Shown here: positions 1 to 9,592 of the stretch, piece by piece | How positions within the stretch are numbered: the first letter of the stretch is position 1 | Layout of the letters: the number at the start of each line of letters is the position of its first letter | NCBI GenBank assembly: GCA_029242325.1 | Contig: JAQWUD010000013.1 | Span: forward strand, 23,489 to 87,488 | Reading direction: 5' to 3' | Source: Luminiphilus sp. | Lineage (GTDB): Bacteria; Pseudomonadota; Gammaproteobacteria; Pseudomonadales; Halieaceae | DNA length: 64,000 bases | The notes under the pieces: model-generated | Seen by the model: only the letters and a program-made list of their open reading frames with translations | What the model was told of the DNA's origin: nothing | The model's database searches: none | Translations under genes and position numbers: made by a program

Positions 1-877
<877 letters not shown>

Positions 878-2068
878 GTGAGGACAGCATTACTCACAAT
901 AGGTCGGTTCCCAAAAGCGCTTACTCTGGCGCGGAGCCTGCATCGCAACGGTGTCAGAGTCATTGTTGCCGACCCGCTGAAGCGCCAGCTCTGTTCTGTC
1001 AGCAGAGCGGTAGCAAAAAACTATTGCGTGACCGCCCCCAACGTGGACGTTGCAGCCTGGGAGCGCGACATACTGGAAATCATCGACAAGGAGCAGGTCA
1101 CAGACCTGTTCCCTGCGTCGGAAGAAATTTGCCACGTAGCGAACTTGGCACCCCGCCTCCCCACGACGGTACGCTATGTGGGCCCGGCCGTTTCCTGGAT
1201 TGAGCAGTGGCATGACAAATTGCAATTTGTCGATCATGCGATTGCCCGCGGAGTCACAGCCCCGTCCGTCTACACCACCGCTGACCCCGAGACCCGGGCG
1301 CTGATTCGTCAGACCGATTGCGTATTGAAGCCCCGGCGCGGATGCTCCGGCACTGAGGTCTCTTTTATCAGTCAAGGCAGCACAGTACCCGCAGCCTCAC
1401 AGGAGATGCTCCTCCAGCGCAAGGTGGAGGGCACCCCCTTGTGCACACTGAGCTGGATCGATGATGGGATCGTGAAAGCCACTGCCAGTTACCGGGGCAG
1501 CACTCACAGCGGAACCGTCGCTGTGGGATTTCAGAGCGCTCCCACACCTTTTTCCGTCAGGCAATGGATCGAGCAATTTGTCGCCGACACAGGTGTTACG
1601 GGTTTTCTCAGCTTCGACTTTATTCTGGATTGGAGTGGCATACCCTGGGGTATTGAATGCAATCCGAGGCTGAGCAGTGGCATTCATTTCATTGGCGAGG
1701 CATGGCTCGGCAGCGCTGTCATCGGAGAGTACAACGGCCCGGCGCCCATCAGCCCTGCCGGCAAACGGGCACAGTGGACCTACTCAACGCTGACAGAGGC
1801 CTACAAGTACCTTTTTAGACTTCAAGTCACGGAGCTCGTCCGCTGCCTGCGCGACCTTGTTGTCGCTCGCGACGCCGTGTGGTCATGGCGTGACCCCCTC
1901 CCCTTTCTGCTGATGACCCCGCTTTGTTGGCAATTTATCTGGCGCTCTATTACGGAGCGGATTCCCATTGGCGAGGCCAGTCAGTGTGATATTGCCTGGC
2001 ATTGGTTCACCCCTCAAAAACAGAATGAGCCGCTGATCATGCAGAACGGGGACGAACATGGAGCATAA
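878..2068 (+). CDS. ATP-grasp domain protein, substrate unknown
   Basis: A 396-residue ATP-grasp ligase-like protein starting at a GTG. The N-terminal part (about 1-100) is a Rossmann-like pre-ATP-grasp domain starting with a G-R-x-P-KALTLARSLHRNG pattern. The nucleotide-binding Lys is in VLKPRRGCSG at 149-158, and the Mg/ATP acidic residues are in FDFILD (Asp247) and IECNPRLSSG (Glu260, Asn262, Arg264). The complete motif set suggests an active carboxylate-amine or carboxylate-thiol ligase. A C-terminal segment (about 310-380), rich in Trp and Arg with a DPLPF element, is outside the core fold. The 3' end overlaps the convergent P450 gene by 32 nt. No substrate can be read from the sequence. 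Its position beside a P450 and crtD suggests, but does not prove, a link to pigment or lipid tailoring. Confidence 0.75.
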   Translation: MRTALLTIGRFPKALTLARSLHRNGVRVIVADPLKRQLCSVSRAVAKNYCVTAPNVDVAAWERDILEIIDKEQVTDLFPASEEICHVANLAPRLPTTVRYVGPAVSWIEQWHDKLQFVDHAIARGVTAPSVYTTADPETRALIRQTDCVLKPRRGCSGTEVSFISQGSTVPAASQEMLLQRKVEGTPLCTLSWIDDGIVKATASYRGSTHSGTVAVGFQSAPTPFSVRQWIEQFVADTGVTGFLSFDFILDWSGIPWGIECNPRLSSGIHFIGEAWLGSAVIGEYNGPAPISPAGKRAQWTYSTLTEAYKYLFRLQVTELVRCLRDLVVARDAVWSWRDPLPFLLMTPLCWQFIWRSITERIPIGEASQCDIAWHWFTPQKQNEPLIMQNGDEHGA

Positions 2069-3416
2069 CTTGATCAGCCGGACGAGTGGTCATGCGCGCC
2101 GCAGGCCGCACTGTTTGCCCCGGACTCAGCCACCAATCGAACCGGCGCACCAATTCGGCCAGGATCAGTACGCTTTCAGTCTGCGCAAAGCCAGCCCCTA
2201 CACAAGTGTGGGGCCCTTGCCCAAATGGGATGTAGGCACCCTGAACCAAAGTAGATTCCTGCTCCGGCAAAAAACGTTCTGGCTGAAAAGCATGAGGGTC
2301 ACGCCACCATTTGGAGTGGCGCTGCAAGGTCCACGGCGCAATCATCACCAAAGCGCCCTTCTTCAATCGGCGCCCGGCGACGGTGGCTTTGCGCAGCGCT
2401 ACTCTGGGCATAAATGTAATCGGCGGATACAACCGCAAGGTCTCTTTGAAAAAAGCCTTCACCAACGGCAGCTGCCGCGTGTGCTCAAATGTCACGGGCG
2501 CTTCCCCCACCACCCGGTCAATTTCATCCCGGAGACGCTTAAGCCACTGCGGCTGGTCAGCCAACATGTAGAACGCCCATGTGAGCGCGCTGGCAGTCGT
2601 CTCATGGCCCGCAAGAAAAAAGACGCCCAGTTGGTCAATCAGCTCTTCGCGAGAAAAGGGCTCGCCGGTGTCCCGATCCCGGGCAGCTATCACGCTGCTG
2701 GCGATATCATCAAAACCATCAGCATGCTCCAGATGGGTGTCCACCAGCGCACCCAGATGACGCCGGATGCGCTCGCACGCCGCAAGCACTTCAGCAGGCT
2801 GCGGAATGTCACTCCAGGCCGGCTTGAAAATAAGACGCAGCACATCTACCTGCACTGCCGAGCGCTCAAACAGCGTGAAGTCCTCAAAGACATCTACCGC
2901 CACACCCGATTGCAAGGGGGTCGAAAAAACAGTACGACAAATAATATCTGCGGTCAGGTGACTCATCGCGAGGTCGAGAGAAAATGCATCTTCCGACGCC
3001 GCTTTCTCCGCAAGACTTTTGATGTGGTCGTTAACGGCAGCCTGCATGGCACCAAAAGCATGACTGATTCGCATATGGGAAAAAGCGGGGTCGATCATGG
3101 CCCGTTGACGCTTCCACCTCGCCCCGTCGGTCACAAAAATACTGTCGCCAATGAGGTGCTCAAGGGCGTTCACCATCAAATCGCTTTTAGGAAAAACACC
3201 CTCGGCGTCCCGCATGATTTCGCGCACGGCTTCTGGCTCATTAAAGAGTACGGTCGAGCGACGCGAATAACCCAGATTGCCCACGTCAAAGTGGTAGGCC
3301 GCCGCAGGCAACAGCTCAAGCAGATTACCGTCACCCTTCCACAGCACGCGCGCCAAGGCCACAACAGACCACAGCGAGAGAGGCTTGGGAGGAATGTAGA
3401 GGTCGGGCGCGGTCAT
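2037..3416 (-). CDS. Cytochrome P450
   Basis: A 459-residue P450 if started at the ATG at 3416. An upstream ATG at 3479 would overlap the divergent neighbour, so I prefer 3416. All hallmark elements are present: the I-helix oxygen-activation motif AGHETTAS (269-276), the K-helix ExxR (KETLR, Glu325 and Arg328), a PERF segment, and the haem loop FGQGPHTCVGAGFA with the axial Cys405. There is no N-terminal membrane anchor, as expected for a soluble bacterial class I P450 that needs a ferredoxin and reductase encoded elsewhere. The general layout resembles CYP102/CYP175-like enzymes, and CYP175A1 is a carotene hydroxylase. The nearby crt genes make a carotenoid or a fatty acid plausible substrates, but this is inference. 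Confidence 0.88.
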   Translation of the reverse strand: MTAPDLYIPPKPLSLWSVVALARVLWKGDGNLLELLPAAAYHFDVGNLGYSRRSTVLFNEPEAVREIMRDAEGVFPKSDLMVNALEHLIGDSIFVTDGARWKRQRAMIDPAFSHMRISHAFGAMQAAVNDHIKSLAEKAASEDAFSLDLAMSHLTADIICRTVFSTPLQSGVAVDVFEDFTLFERSAVQVDVLRLIFKPAWSDIPQPAEVLAACERIRRHLGALVDTHLEHADGFDDIASSVIAARDRDTGEPFSREELIDQLGVFFLAGHETTASALTWAFYMLADQPQWLKRLRDEIDRVVGEAPVTFEHTRQLPLVKAFFKETLRLYPPITFMPRVALRKATVAGRRLKKGALVMIAPWTLQRHSKWWRDPHAFQPERFLPEQESTLVQGAYIPFGQGPHTCVGAGFAQTESVLILAELVRRFDWWLSPGQTVRPAARMTTRPADQVMLHVRPRSA

Positions 3417-3460
3417 CTGGGGTTCCTGACGCTTTTCACGCAGTATGGAGCGACGCTCTG

Positions 3461-4207
3461 ATGGTGTCGACTCATGCACTTTTTGAACTGCTCGTGGGAC
3501 TGCACATCGCTACCGGCACGATCGGATTGGTGACCGTTTGGATACCCATTGCTGGAAAAAAAGGAGGCCCAACCCACCGTCGCGTAGGGACTGTGTTCAT
3601 GCAGTCGATGCTGGCCACGGGTTTCACCGCTGTGGCGATCAGTATGACAACGCTGTCTGACCCCACCGGCACCCATCCTCACCTTGTCGACCATCCCATA
3701 TTTGCAGACCCGCAGGTCATTACAAACATCTTTGGCTGGATGATGCTGTACCTCGCCACGCTCACCATCAACCTCGCGTGGCAAGGCTGGCTCAGCCTGC
3801 GGAACGGCAAGGATCACTTCAAGAATCGCGCATGGCACAACCTACTGTCGCAGGCGCTCTTAACCGGCGTCTCAGCCAACTGCTTGATAAGGGGGTTCAG
3901 CGCTACTGAGCCGATGATGATGGGCATTTCAATGGTCGGTTTCGCTACGGTGGGGACCAACCTGTGGTTTATCTATAAACCTAACCCACTCCCCACTGAT
4001 CGCATCAAGGAGCATATCAAGTGCCTGGTGGGTGCCGGCATTTCTGTTTACACAGCATTCTTCGCATTCGGCGCCGTTCGGCTGCTGCCCAAGCTTGCAC
4101 TGCAACCCGGCCTGTGGGCCGTACCATTGATCGTTGGCCTCGCCCTCATCATTTATCATCAGCGGGCCGTCACTCGACCCAATGGTCGCAAATGGCGCAT
4201 CGCATGA
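3461..4207 (+). CDS. DUF2306-like multi-pass membrane protein
   Basis: A 248-residue hydrophobic protein with about six or seven predicted transmembrane helices. The N-terminus carries the pattern LHIATGTIGL, then a KKGGPTHRRVGTVF element (about 28-41) typical of DUF2306-like proteins, in which a KG-x-x-HR-x-xG loop joins the first two helices. Further helices occupy roughly 45-65, 85-110, 120-145, 150-170, 190-210 and 218-235. No catalytic or cofactor motif beyond the conserved His and Arg is visible. It diverges from the P450 gene with only 44 nt between the starts and lies about 100 nt upstream of crtD in the same direction, so co-transcription with crtD is possible. Function unknown. Confidence 0.7.
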   Translation: MVSTHALFELLVGLHIATGTIGLVTVWIPIAGKKGGPTHRRVGTVFMQSMLATGFTAVAISMTTLSDPTGTHPHLVDHPIFADPQVITNIFGWMMLYLATLTINLAWQGWLSLRNGKDHFKNRAWHNLLSQALLTGVSANCLIRGFSATEPMMMGISMVGFATVGTNLWFIYKPNPLPTDRIKEHIKCLVGAGISVYTAFFAFGAVRLLPKLALQPGLWAVPLIVGLALIIYHQRAVTRPNGRKWRIA

Positions 4208-4304
4208 TGCGCTCACAAATGATACAGACCAGATCAGGAGTCGAGACCAAAAACGGTGTCGCATCCACCACAACGCAGCCTTGGAATGACACTGAGAGAC
4301 AGAC

Positions 4305-5792
4305 ATGACAGCGCGCCATGCCATTGTAATCGGCGCAGGCGCAGGCGGGCTAGCCGCGGGCATTGATCTGGCTCGCTCCGGGTTCCGCGTCACCATGCTG
4401 GAGCGCGCGGCTACGCCAGGCGGCAAGATGCACATGCGTGAGGTCGATGACCGCGCGGTGGATGGCGGCCCTACCGTCCTGACTATGCGCTCCATTTTTG
4501 AACAGCTTTTTAGTGACGCGGGTGCTCGCCTGAGTGATCGGTTGACACTGACCCAAAGCCCTGTCATCGCGCGGCACGCATGGAGCCATGGCGGCACACT
4601 CGATCTGTATCCAGACCTTACACGTTCGCGACAGTGCATCGAAGCCTTCGCGGGTAGCGAAGACGCCGCGGGCTTTGAAAGATTTTATTCACAGAGTGCA
4701 CGAATACACCGGGCGCTAGCTGAGACCTTCATGGCTGCACCCAAACCCAACCCAATGACATTGGTGGGGCGGGTGCTCCGCCAACACCACCCCAGCTCAC
4801 TGATCGCTGCGAGGCCGTCTCCAAACTTGTGGCAAGCACTGGGACAGTTTTTTTCCGACGAACGACTGCGGCAACTGTTCGCCCGATATGCAACCTACGT
4901 CGGCTCGTCACCCTTGAGCGCACCAGCCACACTCATGCTGATTGCACACGTGGAGCTTGAGGGAGTGTGGCTAGTAGAGGGCGGCATGCACCGCTTGGCA
5001 AAAGCCTTGGCTACACTTGGGCAAGAGCTGGGGATCGACCTTCACCTGAATACCCACGTCAACGAGGTGCTAGTGAAGAAGGGCAGGGCAGCCGGTGTGC
5101 GACTTGAAGACGGCACTGTCCTCCCTGCAGACGTGGTCGTGTTCAATGGTGACACCGACGCGTTGGCCACGGGGCAACTTGGCAGTGAGGTGATGCGCGC
5201 AGTAAAGCCCCGGCCGCGACAAAAACGGGCCCTGTCTGCGCTCACCTGGTGCATCAAAGGCAACAGCTCGGGCTTTGAACTTGATCACCACAACGTCTTT
5301 TTCGAATCAAACTACCCCAGCGAGTTCAGCACGATTTTTTCAGAACGTGAAGTGCCAACAAAGCCCACGGTTTATTTGTGCGCGCAGGACCGCGGTCCAA
5401 ACGGCTCACTCAACGGTTCTGAACGCCTGCTGATGCTGGTGAATGCCCCCGCTGACGGCGACACAAACACCTGGTCAGAGGACAAAGTCGCCCGGACGCG
5501 CGATAACGCACTGGCTGTGCTAGAACGGTGTGGCCTAAACCTCATTTTTCGCGACAGCAACTGTGTTAGCACCACACCGACCGATTGGCACGGGCGCTTT
5601 CCCGGCAGCGGTGGCTCTCTTTACGGCGGCGCCTCTCATGGCATTTGGTCGAGCTTCACCAGACCCGGGGCCCGAAGCCGGCTAAAAGGCCTCTATCTCT
5701 CAGGTGGCAGCGTGCATCCGGGCCCCGGCGTACCGATGGCGGCCTTGTCAGGCAGACTTGCGGCGAGCGCCGTGCTCCGAGACATCGGCTGA
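4305..5792 (+). CDS. crtD: Hydroxyneurosporene / methoxyneurosporene dehydrogenase CrtD
   Basis: A 495-residue FAD-dependent carotenoid desaturase of the CrtI/CrtD family. The N-terminal dinucleotide-binding motif IGAGAGGLAAGIDLARSG begins at residue 9, followed by ER and a PGGKMHM element. The C-terminal flavin-contact motif GGSVHPGPGVPMAALSG is at about 465-481. It fits CrtD rather than CrtI because of the RAVDGGPTVLTMRSIFEQLF segment and the separate, clear crtI further right. CrtD introduces the C-3,4 double bond in 1-hydroxy carotenoids on the way to spirilloxanthin or spheroidene. The ATG follows a GAGAG-like ribosome site. Its 3' end overlaps the convergent alpha/beta hydrolase gene by 45 nt. 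It is separated from crtI-crtB by the bchIDO operon. Confidence 0.88.
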   Translation: MTARHAIVIGAGAGGLAAGIDLARSGFRVTMLERAATPGGKMHMREVDDRAVDGGPTVLTMRSIFEQLFSDAGARLSDRLTLTQSPVIARHAWSHGGTLDLYPDLTRSRQCIEAFAGSEDAAGFERFYSQSARIHRALAETFMAAPKPNPMTLVGRVLRQHHPSSLIAARPSPNLWQALGQFFSDERLRQLFARYATYVGSSPLSAPATLMLIAHVELEGVWLVEGGMHRLAKALATLGQELGIDLHLNTHVNEVLVKKGRAAGVRLEDGTVLPADVVVFNGDTDALATGQLGSEVMRAVKPRPRQKRALSALTWCIKGNSSGFELDHHNVFFESNYPSEFSTIFSEREVPTKPTVYLCAQDRGPNGSLNGSERLLMLVNAPADGDTNTWSEDKVARTRDNALAVLERCGLNLIFRDSNCVSTTPTDWHGRFPGSGGSLYGGASHGIWSSFTRPGARSRLKGLYLSGGSVHPGPGVPMAALSGRLAASAVLRDIG

Positions 5793-6674
5793 AGGCATGG
5801 CACTTTTGTCTAGCGGCGCCCAAAAATCTTCCAGCGTCCTAATCGTCTCCTCCCCCAGCTCCCAATGCGGCAATCCAAGGCTCGGCGATAATTGCTTAGC
5901 CGCCCAATGGCTGTGGACCTCCGTGAGCTCGGACAACCGTTCAAACCCAATATTCGGATCGCGATCGTAGAGCACCAGGCAAGGTAATTTGAGGCGACCG
6001 TACAACCGCGAGATCGCCTGCTCGGTGAATAAACTGAAGGTGAGAAACTTGAGCGGTGCGTGCTGGGCGCCTGGTTGTCGGGTAGTTTGATGTGCATATT
6101 GCACCAAATACTCGGGGGTTGACCCTACAAACGCCTGCCCCAAGAACCAGCGAAGGCTGGGCCGGGAGGTCAGCATACGAAATAGGGGTGCACCGACCCA
6201 CCGCGAACCCAGGATACGATCAATGTGCGACCCATTGGGTGCTGCCTGGGGTGTCCGCAGGCCCATACCCGTGGGAGAAATCAGACTCAGACTGCGAACG
6301 TTCACCCCGTGCTCGAGGATTGCGCGGGCCATAAATTCGCCCGTCAAGGACAACGCGACAACATCGGCGGGCGAGCCGAGACTTTTCATCCATTCGGCCA
6401 ACCAGCGCGCGTACAGACCGCTGGTATAGGAGACATTCGGGCGATCAGACAGCCCAAACCCGGGCAAATCAGGGGCCCAGACTGGTCGTTTGTCGCGGTA
6501 GTGCTCAAACAGGGGACGCATTTCCATAGCGCTGGGCGCCGCATTCACACTGTGCAGCAACACCAGCGGGGTACCCTTGGATACCTCGCCCCGGTAGCCC
6601 CGAAGCCTAACGCCTCCATTGAGTTCAAAGGCAAATTGTTCCGCGTCCAGGGCAGGCGCCAGCGACTCAGCCAT
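5748..6674 (-). CDS. Alpha/beta hydrolase next to crtD and bchI
   Basis: A 308-residue alpha/beta-fold hydrolase starting at ATG 6674; further upstream in-frame codons run into the bchI start and are less likely. It shows the oxyanion-hole strand VLLHSVNAAPSAME, the PDLPGFGLSDRP element, a candidate nucleophile elbow ALSLTGEF, an acid strand LVLYDRDPNIGF and a late GLPHWELGEE with the candidate catalytic His. The elbow reads A-L-S-L-T-G instead of the usual G-x-S-x-G, so the nucleophile geometry is atypical. It is clearly distinct from bchO (9589-10467). It is transcribed divergently from bchI and convergently with crtD, so it is physically embedded in the pigment cluster. The substrate is unknown; an esterase or C-C hydrolase acting on a pigment or lipid would fit the location. 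Confidence 0.75.
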   Translation of the reverse strand: MAESLAPALDAEQFAFELNGGVRLRGYRGEVSKGTPLVLLHSVNAAPSAMEMRPLFEHYRDKRPVWAPDLPGFGLSDRPNVSYTSGLYARWLAEWMKSLGSPADVVALSLTGEFMARAILEHGVNVRSLSLISPTGMGLRTPQAAPNGSHIDRILGSRWVGAPLFRMLTSRPSLRWFLGQAFVGSTPEYLVQYAHQTTRQPGAQHAPLKFLTFSLFTEQAISRLYGRLKLPCLVLYDRDPNIGFERLSELTEVHSHWAAKQLSPSLGLPHWELGEETIRTLEDFWAPLDKSAMPSADVSEHGARRKSA

Positions 6675-6804
6675 GATATAACCAGATGCCTCAGTTGACA
6701 GTCTGTTAGTATAAATTGATTGACCCCTGTCAGGGTAGTCCCTGGAAGCGCTTTTAGAGCGAGGCCATTCCAGTAAAGCCGAAGCACCGAGAATGGGGGC
6801 ATGC

Positions 6805-7836
6805 ATGAATATCGCTTATCCGTTTACCGCTATCGTCAGCCAGGACGATATGAAGCGCGCGCTGAAGATTGCCGCCGTGGACCCCGGTATTGGTGGCGTG
6901 CTGGTGCTCGGCGAGCGAGGCACAGGTAAATCCACGACCATCAGAGCACTCGCCGCGCTGCTACCAAAAATCGATGTTGTCAGCGGTTGCGCGTACCACT
7001 GTGACCCGCACTCGCCGCGACCCGGTTTGTGCTCCCAGTGTGGCAAACCCGGTGAAACCCCTGACAGCTCGGCGCTAACGATCCCCGTTGTTGATTTACC
7101 CCTGGGCTCTACCGAAGATCGAGTGGTCGGGGCGCTCGATATCGAACGCGCCTTGGTCAATGGAGAAAAAGCCTTTCAGCCCGGTTTGCTGGCGCAAGCT
7201 AACCGGGGCTTTCTCTATGTCGATGAGGTCAACCTGTTAGAAGACCATATTGTAGATGCCCTCCTCGATGTCGCCGCGTCTGGCGAAAATGTAGTAGAGA
7301 GAGAGGGTCTCAGTGTCCGACACCCGGCACGGTTCGTATTGGTGGGCAGCGGTAACCCCGAAGAGGGAGAACTCAGACCTCAACTGCAGGATCGCTTTGG
7401 CTTGTCAGTCGATGTCCGCACACCTTCAGAGGTAGCGACCCGCGTTGAAATCATCCAATTGAGGGAGGCATTTGATCGGGATCGCAATGCCTTTCGCAAA
7501 AAGTGGGCGCGCAAAGAAGGCGCTCTTCGACGAAAAATTCAGTCCGCAAGATCAGCGCTAGATCAAGTCGACACACCCGCTAACCTGCTCGAGACTGCCG
7601 CGCGTCTGTGCCTTGCACTGGGCACTGACGGTTTGCGCGGCGAGCTGACCCTTGTCAGGAGCGCTCGAGCGCTGGCGGCACTGGAGGGGAAGGAGACTGC
7701 GACGCTAGCGCATTTGAAGAGCATTGCCCCATCGGTTTTGCGTCATCGGCTGCGACGGGATCCACTCGACGAATCCAGTGCCGACAGCCGCGTGCAGCGC
7801 GTCATTGCCGAGCTCTTTGATCATGGTGGAGACTGA
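6805..7836 (+). CDS. bchI: Magnesium chelatase ATPase subunit I
   Basis: BchI, 343 residues, is the AAA+ motor of Mg-chelatase, which inserts Mg2+ into protoporphyrin IX together with BchD and BchH. It has a Walker A motif GERGTGKS (36-43), a Walker B region FLYVDEVNLL (about 135-144), and the Cys-rich insert CAYHCDPHSPRPGLCSQC typical of BchI/ChlI. I chose the ATG at 6805, which matches family N-termini (MNIAYPFTAIVSQDD) and has a GGGGG stretch just upstream. An in-frame ATG at 6793 is an alternative. The stop overlaps the bchD start by 14 nt, so the two are translationally coupled. Confidence 0.95.
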   Translation: MNIAYPFTAIVSQDDMKRALKIAAVDPGIGGVLVLGERGTGKSTTIRALAALLPKIDVVSGCAYHCDPHSPRPGLCSQCGKPGETPDSSALTIPVVDLPLGSTEDRVVGALDIERALVNGEKAFQPGLLAQANRGFLYVDEVNLLEDHIVDALLDVAASGENVVEREGLSVRHPARFVLVGSGNPEEGELRPQLQDRFGLSVDVRTPSEVATRVEIIQLREAFDRDRNAFRKKWARKEGALRRKIQSARSALDQVDTPANLLETAARLCLALGTDGLRGELTLVRSARALAALEGKETATLAHLKSIAPSVLRHRLRRDPLDESSADSRVQRVIAELFDHGGD

Positions 7837-9592
7837 TACCACCCCTCTCTGGACGGACGCAGAGTGGGCTGCGGCGCTGATTGCCCTGCTCGGGCATTCT
7901 GTGGGCGGGGTGCACCTTCGCTCCCCACCAGGCCCTGTCCGCGACTATTGGCTTGAGCGCGTCAGACACCTCTCAGGACAATCCCACCTGCGTAAGGTGC
8001 CAGCCAGCATTCCGGAAGGAAGACTGCTAGGCGGTATCGATCTGGCTGCCACCTTGAAACACGGCAGGCCTGTTGCGGAAACAGGCTTGCTGGAAGAATG
8101 CGACAGACAAATGGTGATCGCTGCCATGGCGGAGCGGCTGCCCCGCAATTCCGTACACCATCTTTGCACTGCACTGGACAGTGGCCGCATTGCCATCGCG
8201 CGGGATGGCGTTGAGCGAGCGTGCTCGGTGCGCGTGACGCTCATTGCACAGGACGAAGGCACGGAAGAAGAATTCGCTCACTCGGCACTAACAGACCGAT
8301 TGGGCCTGGCATTGGACATGACCGTGATGGGCATCCACGACGTGGAAGACGAGATCTTCACGCACACAGATATTAAGCGGGCTCTGGCCCGCATTGAGCG
8401 GGTAGTCATAACCCAAGCTCAGCAATCTGCGCTGACCGCGTTGAGCCTGTCGTTAGGTATCGGCTCACCACGGCCGACGCTGGCCGCCCTTAAGGTCGCC
8501 CGCGGATCCGCGGCGCTCAGGGGGGATGATGCAGTCACGGAGGAAGATATCGCCCGGGCACTGCGCTTGTGCTTGCTGCCAAAGGCGGAGCGACTACCCG
8601 ATATCAGCGAGACACCACCAGAACCAGAAAGTGAACCGGAGCCACGTGAAGACAGCGAACCCCCACCAACATCCGAGCAACCTCCCAGCGAGGAGGACCG
8701 GCTTCTTGAAGCGATGATGACGCAGCTGCCTGAGGGACTGCTTGAACAGCTCCAGAGCCGGGCCGCGCGCCTCAGACAGAGCACCGCGGGCAGTGCCGGA
8801 GCCCAACACCGACATCAGCAACGGGGCCGCCCAACAGGGGCATTGAGAGGTGACCACCGACGCGGTGGTCGAGTGAACATTTTGGCTACCCTGCGCGCAG
8901 CCGCCCCGTGGCAACCGATACGGAGGCGCCAGGAAGCGCCCGACTCTAGCGAGGAAACTCCGCGGGATGGGCAACCCCTGAGGAAAATCGAAATCCGCAG
9001 TGATGACATTCATATCACGCGCTTTCAGCAGCGCAGAGAGTCGCTGACCCTCTTTGTCGTTGACGCATCGGGGTCGGCCGCCATGCAACGTCTGGCAGAG
9101 GCTAAAGGCGCTGTAGAGCTGCTTCTCGCTGATTGTTATGTTCGCCGGGATCAAGTTGCGCTGATTGCCTTCCGAAACGAGACCGCCGAGCTGTTACTAC
9201 CTCCCACTCGTTCTCTGGTCAGAGCAAAACGGGCGCTTGCCGCACTACCGGGCGGCGGCGCCACCCCAATGGCGGCCGCCCTTGACCTCACTCGCGACCT
9301 GGCTGAGCGGGCGAGCAAACAAGGCACGACCATGCAATACGTGATCCTCACAGATGGGGCAGCAAACGTGTCTCGCGACGGCACCCGGAATCGCGAGGCA
9401 GGCACTCGAGACGCGCTGACCGCTGCCCGCGCACTGGCGGCAGGCCCCTCCTCCGGGCTCGTCATCGACACTGCACAACGACCGCAGCCCCGAGCGAGGG
9501 AGCTCGCTGAGTCGCTGCGCGGTACTTATATCGCGCTTCCCAAAGCCGACTCGCAGACTCTAAATCGCGCCATTCGCGCCGCCCGTTCATGA
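7823..9592 (+). CDS. bchD: Magnesium chelatase subunit D
   Basis: BchD, 589 residues, is the second AAA+/VWA subunit of Mg-chelatase. The N-terminal half is an AAA-like module lacking a good Walker A, as usual for BchD. It is followed by an acidic proline/glutamate-rich linker (about residues 262-292) and a C-terminal von Willebrand A domain from about 405. The MIDAS motif DASGS is near residue 414 and binds Mg2+ at the contact with BchI/BchH. I moved the start to ATG 7823, inside the bchI 3' end, because the upstream extension is not BchD-like. The stop forms an ATGA overlap with bchO. Confidence 0.94.
   Translation: MVETDTTPLWTDAEWAAALIALLGHSVGGVHLRSPPGPVRDYWLERVRHLSGQSHLRKVPASIPEGRLLGGIDLAATLKHGRPVAETGLLEECDRQMVIAAMAERLPRNSVHHLCTALDSGRIAIARDGVERACSVRVTLIAQDEGTEEEFAHSALTDRLGLALDMTVMGIHDVEDEIFTHTDIKRALARIERVVITQAQQSALTALSLSLGIGSPRPTLAALKVARGSAALRGDDAVTEEDIARALRLCLLPKAERLPDISETPPEPESEPEPREDSEPPPTSEQPPSEEDRLLEAMMTQLPEGLLEQLQSRAARLRQSTAGSAGAQHRHQQRGRPTGALRGDHRRGGRVNILATLRAAAPWQPIRRRQEAPDSSEETPRDGQPLRKIEIRSDDIHITRFQQRRESLTLFVVDASGSAAMQRLAEAKGAVELLLADCYVRRDQVALIAFRNETAELLLPPTRSLVRAKRALAALPGGGATPMAAALDLTRDLAERASKQGTTMQYVILTDGAANVSRDGTRNREAGTRDALTAARALAAGPSSGLVIDTAQRPQPRARELAESLRGTYIALPKADSQTLNRAIRAARS

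Noticed and set aside
2058..3461. Long plus-strand open frame (about 467 codons) opposite the P450 gene
   Set aside because: It is the antisense shadow of a P450 with complete I-helix, ExxR and Cys motifs; its translation is Arg/His/Gln-rich and shows no domain.
5748..6806. Initial idea that this hydrolase is bchO
   Set aside because: bchO is the gene overlapping bchD at 9589-10467 with the normal GHSAG elbow; this one is divergent from bchI and has a different elbow.
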